Shown in pieces: positions 36,166 to 45,486 of a stretch of 64,000 nt of DNA. Numbering within the stretch: the stretch's first letter is position 1; each line of letters starts with the position of its first letter. A program made the position numbers and the translations under genes. A model generated the notes under the pieces. The model was not told the origin of the DNA. It did no database searches and worked only from the letters and a program-made list of their open reading frames with translations. The stretch lies in assembly GCA_016931535.1 (NCBI GenBank), contig JAFGEP010000097.1, forward strand, positions 16,091 through 80,090. The letters are read 5' to 3'. Origin of the DNA: Bradymonadales bacterium. GTDB lineage: Bacteria > Myxococcota_A > Bradymonadia > JAFGEP01.

Positions 36166-36615
36166 GTGTTCCGCCTTCGCTTCGCATCGCTGCTGGCTGT
36201 CCTCTGTCTGACGATGGCCTTTTGTGCTCGCGAGGATCCCTGGTCATCAAACAACCCGGAGTACGCGCTGCAGGCACTGCTCTCGGCGCTCAACCTCGGG
36301 GATCATACCACCGCCCGCGAGTTTCTCGGCCCTCGTACCCGCCAGTTTCTGGCCGACAACACCCAACAACGGCAGGAGGCGCTGGGCAACCCCACCCCCA
36401 TCACTCCGGAGACCGACCTGTTGGCGGGCCTGTTTCGCGTGTGGACCCCCGCTACTGTCGAGGTCGAGCGGCTCGAAACGATCGAACGCACCGAGGATCA
36501 CGCCGTGGTCCAGGTCCACTCGGTCTTCGGTGACCAGACCGAGGTACGGCTGGACCGGACGGCCGATCGCTGGACCATCGAGCTGGTTGACGAGCCGATC
36601 GCAACCAGCGAGTAG
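36166..36615 (+). CDS. small exported protein (NTF2-like candidate)
   Basis: 149 residues from a GTG start. A signal segment (RFASLLAVLCLTMAFC) ends at a cysteine that could be lipidated, although the box MAFC is not canonical. The mature part has the helix-then-strands pattern of NTF2/DUF4878-like domains (YALQALLSALNLGDHTTARE, then ATVEVERLETIERTEDHAVV). It lies 11 bases before the pseudokinase gene on the same strand. The gene after the pseudokinase encodes a lipoprotein with the same style of domain, so the three probably act as a unit. Function unknown. Confidence 0.78.
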   Translation: MFRLRFASLLAVLCLTMAFCAREDPWSSNNPEYALQALLSALNLGDHTTAREFLGPRTRQFLADNTQQRQEALGNPTPITPETDLLAGLFRVWTPATVEVERLETIERTEDHAVVQVHSVFGDQTEVRLDRTADRWTIELVDEPIATSE

Positions 36616-36626
36616 GATCGCGTCTT

Positions 36627-38573
36627 ATGCTTTCCAAGCCCCGAACTCAGCTGCCCCCGCCGCTTCCGAACGGCGTCGCCTGCCCCGACCTGCTGCAAAA
36701 GGGCACCCGGGTCGGCGGCGACTGGGAAATCCAGGAACAGATCGGGCAGAGCGAGATCGCTCGCTCCTTCTTGGTGACACCTGCCGACCAGCCTGACTTG
36801 GAGCCGGTGACCCTCAAGCTCTTGCACACCTCCCTGCAGCCGCACTTCGAGCGGTTCGGCTCCACCCTCGAAGCGGCCATGCGCTGCCAGCACCGCCACC
36901 TCAGCCGGCTACTGGCCTTCGGTTTGCACGCCGATTGTCCCTTCCTGGTCCTGCAATACGTCCGCGGCCAGACCCTGCGACACGCCATCGAACGGAAGCA
37001 GGCCGGCAACACCAGGTTCTCCCCTCGGACCGCCCTGAGCCTGGTCACCCCGGTGGCTCAGGCACTCACCGTGGTTCATCGCGAGATCCCGCACGCGGTG
37101 GTCACCCCCCAGAACATCTACGTCGAGAGGAAGGGAAGAGTCTGCCTCGCCAATCTCGGCTTCGGCTGGCTGGTCGAGCAGGCCTTGCACCAAACCGGTC
37201 GGGGTGCGCTGGCGGATTCCCCTTTCATCGCACCGGAAGTTCGCCACGACCCGGATGCGGCCACCCTGTCCAGCGATATCTTCAGCCTGGCCATGATCAC
37301 GATCAGCCTGTTGGCCTCCCGGTATCCGACCCTGGACCAGGCGGAGGATCTGGCCGCGCGGGTTTTTCGGCGGATCCCGGAGAGCCTGAAGGAGCTGTTG
37401 ACGGCCGCTCTCTCCCCCAAGGCCGCCGAGCGACCGGAAACCGCAGGCCTCTTCCTGGACGTCCTGGGCAATGCCTTGGAGGACCTGCGCGACCAGATCA
37501 TCCTGGAACGGACGGGAGAAAGCCAGATCATCAGCCCGGCTGCCCTGAAGGCCGGCACCGCTGCTCTGGCGGAGGGCTTCGGTCTGGCGCCTTCGACTGG
37601 GGGACAGGCCGCTCCGGTCGGGCTGCTGCCGGTCTCCGACCTCCCACCCGCCCCCGAGGACGGGGAGGATCCGTTGGTGTGGCTGATCCACCGCGACGGG
37701 TTCGACTACGGTCCTTATAACTGTGAGCAGGTACGGGAGCAGCTGCTCAACGACTCCATCGACGAGTACAGCCAGATCCGCAACCTGGAGACGATGGAAA
37801 GTGGTCTGTTGGGAGAGACCAGCGAGTTCACCGAGTTCGTGGCCGAGTACATCCCTGTCCGCGAGGAACGCCGGCATCGCGAGGCGTTGCGGCGCGCCGA
37901 GGTCCAGAAAAAGGTCAAGCGTGCCAGCGCCACCGGATTGATCACCGCGCTGATCGGCCTTCTCGGCATCCTCGGCATGTACGGCTACTACATCGAGTAC
38001 ATGCGGGCCAAGCCTCAACCCATCCTGTTCGAGACCCTGTTCTCCCGCCTCGACGCCCGGCTCGCTCCGCCGAACCAGAGCTATGTCGGCATCGCCGCCG
38101 ATCCCGTCCTGATGGCCAGTCTGTTCAACTTCGAGGAGGAGATCCCCGCCCAGCCGGTCAGACGTCGCCGCCGTTCCTCCACCACCCAGCAAACCAACGG
38201 GCAACCCGGTAGCGACCAGGAAGAGGCCTACGATCCCTACAACCTGGGGACCATCGACTTCACTCAGGAAAGCGGAGGCCGTCGCCTGACCGCAGACGAC
38301 ATCAACGCCACCATCGCCCAGTACGGAGGAGAGATCCAGGATTGCTTCCGGACCGAGATCCGTACCAATCCTCGCTTCGGAATGGGGGAGCGACTCGCCA
38401 TCCGCTTCACCATTCGGCCCGATGGCCGGCCGGTGGGAGTCGGCCTGGAAGGCGGAACCTACTCCGAGGATCTCCGCACCTGCCTGGTCCGTACCTTCCG
38501 CTCCATGCAGTTCGCGGAGCACAACGAGCTGTCGCTCCCGGTGATCTACCCCTTCCAGATCAGGTTGCGATGA
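36627..38573 (+). CDS. membrane pseudokinase with AgmX-type C-terminal domain
   Basis: 648 residues. Residues about 30-300 form a protein-kinase fold that keeps the ATP lysine (VTLKLL, K64) and the loop asparagine (N164). It has lost the catalytic aspartate and lysine: the HRDLKPEN equivalent at 157-164 reads HAVVTPQN, and the DFG equivalent reads NLG. It is therefore a pseudokinase. A GYF_2-like segment follows (WLIHRDGFDYGPYNCEQVRE), then a basic stretch, a membrane helix (about 430-447) and a periplasmic TonB-like AgmX/PglI domain (ATIAQYGGEIQDCF, FTIRPDGRPVGVGLEG, LRTCLVRTFRSMQF). It is likely a signalling scaffold crossing the inner membrane. Confidence 0.85.
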   Translation: MLSKPRTQLPPPLPNGVACPDLLQKGTRVGGDWEIQEQIGQSEIARSFLVTPADQPDLEPVTLKLLHTSLQPHFERFGSTLEAAMRCQHRHLSRLLAFGLHADCPFLVLQYVRGQTLRHAIERKQAGNTRFSPRTALSLVTPVAQALTVVHREIPHAVVTPQNIYVERKGRVCLANLGFGWLVEQALHQTGRGALADSPFIAPEVRHDPDAATLSSDIFSLAMITISLLASRYPTLDQAEDLAARVFRRIPESLKELLTAALSPKAAERPETAGLFLDVLGNALEDLRDQIILERTGESQIISPAALKAGTAALAEGFGLAPSTGGQAAPVGLLPVSDLPPAPEDGEDPLVWLIHRDGFDYGPYNCEQVREQLLNDSIDEYSQIRNLETMESGLLGETSEFTEFVAEYIPVREERRHREALRRAEVQKKVKRASATGLITALIGLLGILGMYGYYIEYMRAKPQPILFETLFSRLDARLAPPNQSYVGIAADPVLMASLFNFEEEIPAQPVRRRRRSSTTQQTNGQPGSDQEEAYDPYNLGTIDFTQESGGRRLTADDINATIAQYGGEIQDCFRTEIRTNPRFGMGERLAIRFTIRPDGRPVGVGLEGGTYSEDLRTCLVRTFRSMQFAEHNELSLPVIYPFQIRLR

Positions 38574-39328
38574 AACCGATCCACCACCCAACCTGTACCG
38601 ATCCTTCTTGCAGCGCCAGGTTTTCCGGCAACCTCTGTCGGCGACGAACCAGGGGTGCCGGCCACCGGGCGCCACTGGCCGTTTGGTGCCCGGTCGGGTT
38701 CGCGCTGCTGTTGGCGTTGCTGAACGCCGGACTGTCGGCATGCAAGCAGGAAGCCCCGCTGACCGAACCCGAGGGCGGGTATTTGGCCTTCCGGGACGCT
38801 CTTCTGGCCGGCAACTCGGCTGCGCTGTGGCCCTGTCTTGCCCAGGAAACCCAGCAGGTGTTCCGGGACGCCTGGACCGACCTGAACATCCTCGCTGTCT
38901 CCATCAACAACCTGTCCCCCAGCGACCAGGTGGAGGCCCGCGACCGCACGGCCCTTTTCCTGTTGGAGATCGCCAGCGATCCGCAAGGGCTCTTCCAGGC
39001 CATGGTCCGGCTGGAAAACCTGGTGGGGGACGAGGCGCTACGGCTGGGCAGCGCCATCGACGACATCACCGTTGACGAAGACGGCCGGCAGGCCACCGTC
39101 ACCACCAAGGCTCAACAGCAGTTCGAACTGGTCGAAGAAGAGGACGGAGTATGGCGCGTCCGCTCGCTGACGGGCCTCGCCTTCGACCGGCTCCGCCCCC
39201 TGTCCGACAACCTGATGGCGGTGGAGGTCATGGTCGCCGAGAGCGGGTACATGCGTCGCAGTCACGAGGAGATCGTGCGGCTTCTGGGCGGTACCGTCGA
39301 GGCGCCGGAAGAACAGGTCGACCCCTGA
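38570..39328 (+). CDS. lipoprotein of the pseudokinase operon
   Basis: 252 residues. The ATG overlaps the pseudokinase stop (ATGA). A Cys-containing basic leader precedes a hydrophobic segment (VGFALLLALLNAGLSAC) whose LSAC is a good lipobox. The mature part begins KQEAPLTEPEGGYLAFRDAL and alternates helix and strand (TVDEDGRQATVTTKAQQQFE), resembling the NTF2-like exported domains of its operon neighbour at 36166. It is probably anchored in the envelope facing the AgmX-like domain. No known function. Confidence 0.8.
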   Translation: MKPIHHPTCTDPSCSARFSGNLCRRRTRGAGHRAPLAVWCPVGFALLLALLNAGLSACKQEAPLTEPEGGYLAFRDALLAGNSAALWPCLAQETQQVFRDAWTDLNILAVSINNLSPSDQVEARDRTALFLLEIASDPQGLFQAMVRLENLVGDEALRLGSAIDDITVDEDGRQATVTTKAQQQFELVEEEDGVWRVRSLTGLAFDRLRPLSDNLMAVEVMVAESGYMRRSHEEIVRLLGGTVEAPEEQVDP

Positions 39329-39364
39329 GCTCCCGACAGAGGTCCTTGGTGGACCAGCAGCCGG

Positions 39365-41149
39365 TCACGGCAAGGCCGAGGTCAATCGCTGCCAGTACCA
39401 GCTCGCATCGCCCCGGCTCCACATCAGGCTCGGGCTGTCTGTGCGGGTCAGATCCATCAGGAGCCGCTGGGCGTTGTAGCCCAGAAACGGCAAGGGGGCG
39501 TCGATCGCCTTCACCAAAAAGCCCAGGCGGGTGCCCTCGGGCCCCGACACCGGATACCCCTGCCGGCCAAACCCCTCAGCCAACCAGCGGTCTGGAGGCT
39601 GTCCGCCGTCTACCAGAAACCAGTCCCGCCATTGCTGCAGACCGTCCCGGCGGACCTGTCCCTCCTGCCGGTAGTCCTCCCAGTCATGCCCCAACCGCCG
39701 GTTGGTGATCCGCTCCAGCGCCCAGATCACACGGGCCCTCAGGTAGGGATCGTCGCTTGCCAACAGCCCGATCAGCGCTTCCACCGCGCCCGACGACCGC
39801 CGCTCGGCCAGCGCATCGACCGCCAACGCCCGCAGATCCACCTCGCCCTCCGGAAGGACCACCCGTTCCGGCCGGGACAACAACTCGATCAGAAACTCCT
39901 CCGCCCGCTGACCCCTCAGCTTCCCCAGCGTCGACAGGGCAGCGATCAGAACCGCAGGATCGACCTCCTGGTGAAACCGCTCGATGACCGGGTCCACATC
40001 GGCCTGCCCCCCCATCTCCTGAATGGCACGCAGAACCTCGATCCGCACCAGGCTGCTGCGGTCCCTCAAGAGCCGGGTGATCCGCCCCAGGTCGTCCCGC
40101 GAGTCCAGCAGCGTCAATCGAGCGACTGCCGCCGCCCGGACCGCGGGATCGTCATGATCGAGAAACCGGTGCACCTGGGCGATCCGGCGCGAGCGCGCCT
40201 GGGGATAGGTTTCGACCCAGGGATGCACACGGCCGATGTTCACGCACCCCCCACCGATATCCTCCTGGCTGCAGTAGATCCGGATGTGCAGGTGGTCGTC
40301 GTGGGGGTTGGTCCGGCCAGGCTGGAGCATGACCGTGCTGGCCCGCTCCAGCAGCTGTGGGGGCTCTCCCTGCAGTGCCGCGTGAGCGAGCAGCGCCCTC
40401 TTCAGGTGGTTGGCCGTGAAGAGAAACTGCACCTGCACCTGGGGATGGCTCAGCAGTGCTCGCACCAACGCCCAGTTTCTCGGCACATCGAACAGGTAGA
40501 CCCGGTCGAGGTCACTGGCGCGCAGGTCCGGCCCCACGGTGAGCAGGTCGGGAGGATCGAGGGCAACGCCCTGCTCGTCGCAGAAGTAGTAGGCCAGATC
40601 GGCATCCCGCCCCGAGTTGTGGCTCACCGAGTAGGGGATGTCTCCGCCCCCTCGGCGGCTCAGGTTCCCCAGCCAGAGGGTGGACCCGGCGAATTGCTCC
40701 TCGACCGCCCGGGCCGCATCGAACAGCAGAGAGAGCATCTCGTCGGTGGTGAACCGCAGGTTCCGAAACAGCTGCCGCTGACAAACCCGGATGTGCGGAG
40801 CCGGCAGAAACAGCTCGGCGGCATTGACCAGGAAACCCTCGGTCACCGTGCCGATGGATACGCTCTGGTCGGAACGCTCGTCGGGCAGAAAGGGAAAGGG
40901 ATAGGCAATAAACGAGGAGCGGCAGGGGGCCAAGCGTTCAAAGGCGAGGATGGATGGGCGGTCTAGGGAGGTCGACAGCCGGTCTCCCCGATCGAAATCG
41001 GCGACGGACTCCTCGACCGGAGGCGATCCGGCACCTGAAGACAGGGTGCGATGGCGCAGGGGCGTCGTCCCTTCCTGGTGGCAAGCTGCGGTCGACGAGA
41101 GTAGCGCTGCGAAGAACAGGCAGGTCATGGCGGGCAGGGTCGTTTTCAT
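39365..41149 (-). CDS. MepA-like murein endopeptidase lipoprotein with HEAT repeats
   Basis: 594 residues. The lipoprotein signal ends STAAC. Residues about 60-300 match penicillin-insensitive murein endopeptidase MepA (peptidase M74), with zinc ligands in SVSHNSGRDADLAYYF (H and D) and PHDDHLHIRIYC (the HxH pair). MepA cleaves D-Ala-meso-DAP cross-links in peptidoglycan. The C-terminal half is a series of HEAT-like repeats (FLDHDDPAVRAAAVARLTLL, LLASDDPYLRARVIWALERI), unusual for this family and suggesting a protein-binding arm. Confidence 0.88.
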   Translation of the reverse strand: MKTTLPAMTCLFFAALLSSTAACHQEGTTPLRHRTLSSGAGSPPVEESVADFDRGDRLSTSLDRPSILAFERLAPCRSSFIAYPFPFLPDERSDQSVSIGTVTEGFLVNAAELFLPAPHIRVCQRQLFRNLRFTTDEMLSLLFDAARAVEEQFAGSTLWLGNLSRRGGGDIPYSVSHNSGRDADLAYYFCDEQGVALDPPDLLTVGPDLRASDLDRVYLFDVPRNWALVRALLSHPQVQVQFLFTANHLKRALLAHAALQGEPPQLLERASTVMLQPGRTNPHDDHLHIRIYCSQEDIGGGCVNIGRVHPWVETYPQARSRRIAQVHRFLDHDDPAVRAAAVARLTLLDSRDDLGRITRLLRDRSSLVRIEVLRAIQEMGGQADVDPVIERFHQEVDPAVLIAALSTLGKLRGQRAEEFLIELLSRPERVVLPEGEVDLRALAVDALAERRSSGAVEALIGLLASDDPYLRARVIWALERITNRRLGHDWEDYRQEGQVRRDGLQQWRDWFLVDGGQPPDRWLAEGFGRQGYPVSGPEGTRLGFLVKAIDAPLPFLGYNAQRLLMDLTRTDSPSLMWSRGDASWYWQRLTSALP

Positions 41150-41312
41150 CGCCCGCCAGTATACCGCGCTTGCCCCTTCATCCGGAAATAGTGCCTCCGG
41201 GTGCCTGCCTGTGGTCCCGATCGGCCGCCTGGTGACAGACTGGCCGCCGCAGCAGCACCTCGGCTGAATGAATCTGATGGACCGGGCCCAGGACCATCGG
41301 TGGCCAGAAACG

Positions 41313-42407
41313 CTAGCGTTGCCGGGGAGGGACAGCCAGGTCCAGCTCCGCCATGACCTGCTTGAGATCGGCCCAGACCTCCCGCTTGGCCTGAGGGTTC
41401 CTCAGCAGATAGGCGGGGTGGAAGGTCGGCATCAACCGGATGCCGTGATATCGGGTCCATCGCCCACGCAAGCGGGTGATGGGGGTTTTCACCCGTAGCA
41501 GGGTCTGTGCCGCCACCCGCCCCATTGCGATGATCACCTCCGGCCGGATCACCTCCAGCTGCCGGATCAGAAAAGGCTCACAGGCGACGACCTCGTCCAT
41601 CTCCGGATCCCGGTTGTTTGGCGGCCGACACTTGATGACGTTGCAGATGTAGACCTGGTCGCGATGGAGCCCCATGGCACCGATCATCTTGGTGAGCAGT
41701 TGCCCGGCGGATCCCACGAAAGGCCGACCTTTCCGGTCCTCTTCTCCACCGGGGGCCTCCCCCACGAACACCAGCCTGGCCTGAGGGTCTCCCTCGCCGA
41801 AGACGATGTGGTTCCGCCCCTCGGACAGCTTGCAGCGCCGGCAATCCCCCAGGTCCTCCTGGACCAGGTGCAGGAGGTGGTCAGGCCCACCTGCCTCGGC
41901 AATGGGATCGGGTGCCAGGACCATCGTTCTGGCGGTTCCGGAGCGTGCCACTAAAAACTCCCGTTCGGGCTGTCGCGGTCTGGCTGGCGGAAGGGACGCG
42001 GGCAGACCCGGCGTCAAATCCGATTCCGGTGGAGCGGACCGGGTCGATCCGCCTGCTCCAGGCGTTCCGGCCCCTGCGGCTGTCTGGCCGGGGATCCCCT
42101 GTCGTTTGTCCCCTGGATCGGGGGCAAGTGACGGTGAGCCCGCCTCGGCGACCGGCCGGACAGGGGGTCGGGGCCTGTCTTCTGACTGGACGTCAGCGGA
42201 CGACGACGAGCCAGCAGCGGCGACCGGCCAAGCGGGGAGCGCGGGCCTCTCCAGACCGTCCCTCCCAGCAGGAGCGGCGGTCGGGGGAGCGACGGCTATC
42301 CCTGCAGCGCCGAGCTCGGCCTGCCATCGGAGGGCCTGGCCGAGTTGTTCCATGAGGTCGGCAAGCCCGGGCGGGAGTGGGACAGGACCGTAGGGAGGCT
42401 CAGGCAT
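41313..42407 (-). CDS. uracil-DNA glycosylase, family 4 type (Fe-S)
   Basis: 364 residues. The C-terminal 210 residues are a family 4 uracil-DNA glycosylase: iron-sulfur cysteines in [11 protein letters not shown] and in [18 protein letters not shown], the active-site motif [20 protein letters not shown] and the DNA-binding loop FHPAYLLRN. It excises uracil from deaminated DNA. The first 150 residues are a Pro/Ala/Gly-rich, apparently disordered extension after a short helix ([14 protein letters not shown]), longer than in typical members. The ATG at 42405-42407 overlaps the end of coaBC by 8 bases. Confidence 0.93.
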   Translation of the reverse strand: MPEPPYGPVPLPPGLADLMEQLGQALRWQAELGAAGIAVAPPTAAPAGRDGLERPALPAWPVAAAGSSSSADVQSEDRPRPPVRPVAEAGSPSLAPDPGDKRQGIPGQTAAGAGTPGAGGSTRSAPPESDLTPGLPASLPPARPRQPEREFLVARSGTARTMVLAPDPIAEAGGPDHLLHLVQEDLGDCRRCKLSEGRNHIVFGEGDPQARLVFVGEAPGGEEDRKGRPFVGSAGQLLTKMIGAMGLHRDQVYICNVIKCRPPNNRDPEMDEVVACEPFLIRQLEVIRPEVIIAMGRVAAQTLLRVKTPITRLRGRWTRYHGIRLMPTFHPAYLLRNPQAKREVWADLKQVMAELDLAVPPRQR

Positions 42408-43644
42408 CGGGTTGTCCTTCCGCTGTGGTTGCCTTGGACCTTTGCCAACGCTGGAAAAGCTCGACCGCGATGTTCCAGACGTCCGCGGCCACGGTCTCCT
42501 TGTCCGCCGGGCCCAGCCGGGCGTACAGGTGGTTGGAGTCCACCACCACGACCTGGGTCTGCTCCTTGCCGAAGACCGCGCCGCCGCCGACATGGTTGCC
42601 AACCATCAGCTCGCACCCCTTGGCGGCGCATTTGGCCATGGTGCGGTCCTCGAGAGAGGAGGTCTCCGCGGCGAACCCGATGCAGAAGGGATGGGACTCC
42701 AGGTGGGCCACGGTGGCCAGGATATCGGGATTTTCGACCAGTGGGACAGTGTCGGGCAGATCGTCTTTCGGGATCTTGCCCTCGTACCTCTGGAGGGGTC
42801 GGACATCGGAGACGGCCGCCACGAACACCGCGATGTCGGCCTCACCGATCCGGTTGTTCACCTCCCGCTCCATCTCCAGGGCGGACTCGACGCGGATCAC
42901 CGCGATCCCCGAGGGAGGGGCCACGTCTACCGCACCGACGATGGCGGTCACCTCGGCGCCCAGGCGGCGAGCGGACCGGCACATGGTGAACCCCATCCTG
43001 CCGCTGGAGGCGTTGGACAGAAAGCGGACCTCGTCCAGCCATTCGCGAGTGGCTCCCAGAGTGACCAGCACCCGGCGGCCAGACAGCGGGCTGGGGCTCA
43101 TGGCGCGGGCCAGGGCCTCGACGAGCTGGTCCGGGTCGGGAAGGCGGCCGGGGCCCGTCTCCTGGCAGGCCAGCTCCCCGACGTCGGGGGCGATGACGGA
43201 GAGGGAGGGGATGGCGGCCAGCCGCTTCAGGTTGGCCTGCACCATGGGATGCTCGAGCATCTTGCTGTTCATGGAAGGAGCCACCAGGACGGGTGCCGTG
43301 GTGGCCAGGAGCAAGGTGGTCAGCAGATCGTCCGCCAGCCCGTTGGCCAGCCGGCCGATCAGGTTGGCCGTGGCCGGAGCGACCAGCACGGCGTCAGGCC
43401 AACGCGCCAGCTCGATATGGCTGATCTGGCCCTCCTGGTGGGGCTCGAACAGGTCCAGCCCAACCGGATGTCCCGAGACGGCCTGAAGCGTCGCCGGTCC
43501 GATGAAACGGGTGGCGCAAGCGGTCATGACCACGCGCACATCGGCACCGCGCTTGACCAGCTCGCGTACCAGGGCCGGGATCTTGTAGGCGGCGATGCCG
43601 CCGCAGACCCCCAGCAACACCCTCTTGCCGCCAATGGCATGCAT
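42400..43644 (-). CDS. coaBC: bifunctional phosphopantothenoylcysteine decarboxylase / phosphopantothenate-cysteine ligase
   Basis: 414 residues with both halves of CoaBC in the coenzyme A pathway. The N-terminal flavin-dependent decarboxylase shows VCGGIAAYK, the His motif in [25 protein letters not shown] and the [20 protein letters not shown] region. The C-terminal ligase shows [33 protein letters not shown] and KIPK. It converts 4'-phosphopantothenate and cysteine to 4'-phosphopantetheine in the cytoplasm. It lies between genes for a CoA-type NUDIX hydrolase and uracil-DNA glycosylase, overlapping the latter. Confidence 0.97.
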   Translation of the reverse strand: MHAIGGKRVLLGVCGGIAAYKIPALVRELVKRGADVRVVMTACATRFIGPATLQAVSGHPVGLDLFEPHQEGQISHIELARWPDAVLVAPATANLIGRLANGLADDLLTTLLLATTAPVLVAPSMNSKMLEHPMVQANLKRLAAIPSLSVIAPDVGELACQETGPGRLPDPDQLVEALARAMSPSPLSGRRVLVTLGATREWLDEVRFLSNASSGRMGFTMCRSARRLGAEVTAIVGAVDVAPPSGIAVIRVESALEMEREVNNRIGEADIAVFVAAVSDVRPLQRYEGKIPKDDLPDTVPLVENPDILATVAHLESHPFCIGFAAETSSLEDRTMAKCAAKGCELMVGNHVGGGAVFGKEQTQVVVVDSNHLYARLGPADKETVAADVWNIAVELFQRWQRSKATTAEGQPDA

Positions 43645-43648
43645 GGCG

Positions 43649-44296
43649 CTAACCCCCGGTGGTGCCCGGCACCTCGGGCTGCTGGCCCTTGAGCCAGCCG
43701 ACCAGGCGGTGCACGAGACCGCCGGTCAGGCCCCAGATCAGGTGTCGATCGTAGGAAAAGAAATGGATCGGAAACTCCTGCCCGAACCGCTTCCACCGCT
43801 CCACGCGGTGGATCCGCTCGTCGAGCAGCCGGACGACCTCCACCTCGATGACCTCTTCCACCTCGGAGGGGTCGATGGCCGGCACGGGCGGCGGGGGGAT
43901 GTGGGCCACATAGGGGGTGACGCGATACCCCGCGATGCTGGGGACCTCGTCGAACAGGCCGATCACCCGGACGGTGGCCGGGTCGATCCCCAGCTCCTCA
44001 CGGGTCTCGCGCAGGGCGGTGGCGAGGAGGTCCGGATCCCCTTCCCGCCGGCCTCCACCGGGAAAACTGATCTCACCGCGGTGGGTGGGCAGATTCTGGG
44101 AACGCTTGGTGAACAGCAGATAGGGGCGGTCTTCCTCCAAGTAGAACGGGATCAGGACGGCGGCGGGCCGGAGCAGAGGAGCCAGATCTGGAGGAACCAG
44201 GCTGCTGGCCGGTCTGTGAGCCATGGCCTCGATGCGCTGCCAGAGGATCGCGGGTGAAACCCCGGCGGTGTCGGTGGACTTGTCTCGATGCCCCAT
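43649..44296 (-). CDS. nudL: NUDIX hydrolase, CoA pyrophosphatase (NudL) type
   Basis: 215 residues. The UPF0035/CoA-specific signature LLFTKRSQNLPTHRGEISFP precedes the NUDIX box, which reads GGGRREGDPDLLATALRETR continuing into EELGI, so the REx2EExG core is intact. These enzymes split CoA and its derivatives into 3',5'-ADP and phosphopantetheine. The gene ends four bases ahead of the coaBC start, so synthesis and turnover of CoA are encoded together. Confidence 0.9.
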   Translation of the reverse strand: MGHRDKSTDTAGVSPAILWQRIEAMAHRPASSLVPPDLAPLLRPAAVLIPFYLEEDRPYLLFTKRSQNLPTHRGEISFPGGGRREGDPDLLATALRETREELGIDPATVRVIGLFDEVPSIAGYRVTPYVAHIPPPPVPAIDPSEVEEVIEVEVVRLLDERIHRVERWKRFGQEFPIHFFSYDRHLIWGLTGGLVHRLVGWLKGQQPEVPGTTGG

Positions 44297-44321
44297 CCCG
44301 TTCTACCGTCTTGTCAGCAGT

Positions 44322-45263
44322 TCATGAGCCCCCGGCGATCCGGAAGATCCTCACCCCATCGCGCTCCCCTACTCGCTCCAGCTTGATCATGCTGAGCGCC
44401 AGCTTGGAGATGCGGTTGGACTTGTTGATGCGGATCCAGGCCCCGGTGTCGTCCTCCACCTTGACGACCTTGCACTCGCCCAGCTTGGGATGGAGGATGA
44501 TGTCACCTGGCTCCAGCTCGATCTCGACGTAGCTTTCCCAGTCCACGTCCTCGAGGTGGCTCTTCTTGCGTTCCAGGATCTCCTGGGACTGCTGAGCTGC
44601 TTGTTGCCACTGCTCCTTGCTGGCCAGCTTGGGAGCGGCCGATTGCGGCTTGGCGGTTTTCGGGGGGTCGGCTGCCGCCGCTCTGGTCCTGTTGGATTTC
44701 CGGCCGCTGCCCTGGGGCGGCGCCGAAGGGACAGGCGGGCTGTCGCTTCTGTCGGTCTGGAGCGGGGGGCTTTCCGGCCAAGTCACCGTTTCGGGTGCGG
44801 CCTGCAAGCCCAGCAGAGGTTGCTCCAGCTCCTTCCAGACCGGCAGCCTGGAAGTGACATCCAGAGACCGTTCCAGCACCAGGTCGTCAAAAGCCTGGAT
44901 GGCGAACTCCACCCAGTGGACCGTGGCCTCCCGGATCTGCCCCCCTACGACCCGATTCTGGCCGTGCTCGTGCAGGCCGATCACGGCGTGCAGGTTCAAG
45001 ATGTGCTGGGAGCCCATCATGGAGACGTTGCCCCCCAACAGCAGCAGCTCGAAGGAGCCCTCGGAGGAAAAGGCGCTGGCGTAACCCTGCCGGTTCAGGT
45101 CATAGACGTCCAGCACCACCGACGAGAGGATGCCTTGCCCGGTCAACTGGGCTGCCTTCACCTGCTGCCGCCGACATAGCTCGATCAAGGCCTCAGGAAG
45201 CCGCTCCCCGGTCTCGAAACAGCCAACGATCCAGCGGCTGCTATGAGATTGCCCGATTCGCAT
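44322..45263 (-). CDS. PPC (DUF296) domain protein with long linker
   Basis: 313 residues from the ATG at 45261-45263. Residues about 5-140 form a PPC/DUF296 domain (VGCFETGERLPEALIELCRR, AAQLTGQGILSSVVL, HILNLHAVIGLHEHG, then VVGGQIREATVHWVEFAI), the fold found in plant AT-hook proteins and in prokaryotic single-domain proteins. An Ala/Pro/Ser-rich linker (150-235) follows. The C-terminal domain (EPGDIILHPKLGECKVVKVE, GAWIRINKSNRISKLAL) resembles the beta-barrel of CarD/RID-type or KOW-like modules. A role in transcription or RNA binding is possible but not shown. Confidence 0.75.
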   Translation of the reverse strand: MRIGQSHSSRWIVGCFETGERLPEALIELCRRQQVKAAQLTGQGILSSVVLDVYDLNRQGYASAFSSEGSFELLLLGGNVSMMGSQHILNLHAVIGLHEHGQNRVVGGQIREATVHWVEFAIQAFDDLVLERSLDVTSRLPVWKELEQPLLGLQAAPETVTWPESPPLQTDRSDSPPVPSAPPQGSGRKSNRTRAAAADPPKTAKPQSAAPKLASKEQWQQAAQQSQEILERKKSHLEDVDWESYVEIELEPGDIILHPKLGECKVVKVEDDTGAWIRINKSNRISKLALSMIKLERVGERDGVRIFRIAGGS

Positions 45264-45382
45264 CGCACCTTGCACCAGGCGGATTGTCCTTCACCACCCC
45301 TGTTGCCAGGAGCCCGTCCCGCCCATGGCTCGAACAGTAGCAACCTCCCCATCCCTCAGTCAACCAGCCCAACAACGAGGTG

Positions 45383-45416
45383 GCGTCCCTCGAAGGCACC
45401 AAAAGAAAAGCCGTTG
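45383..45416. repeat. 34-bp direct repeat, copy 1
   Basis: Identical to 45453-45486, with 36 bases between the copies. It ends in the same AAAAGCCGTTG that forms one arm of the HU terminator, but this copy has no partner arm. Confidence 0.9.
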
Positions 45417-45452
45417 ACCACCTCCCCTCGAACGGGGCAGGAGCGATCGCCC

Positions 45453-45486
45453 GCGTCCCTCGAAGGCACCAAAAGAAAAGCCGTTG
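45453..45486. repeat. 34-bp direct repeat, copy 2 (overlaps terminator arm)
   Basis: Second identical copy. Its last 11 bases are one arm of the terminator hairpin of the HU gene. Confidence 0.9.

Noticed and set aside
38342..38569. Upstream extension of the lipoprotein gene after the pseudokinase
   Set aside because: It is an alternative frame of the pseudokinase AgmX domain. The overlapping ATG at 38570 gives a proper lipoprotein signal.
45383..45486. Two identical 34-base repeats with a 36-base spacer, CRISPR-like in size
   Set aside because: Only two copies, no cas genes, and the repeat contains one arm of the HU terminator.
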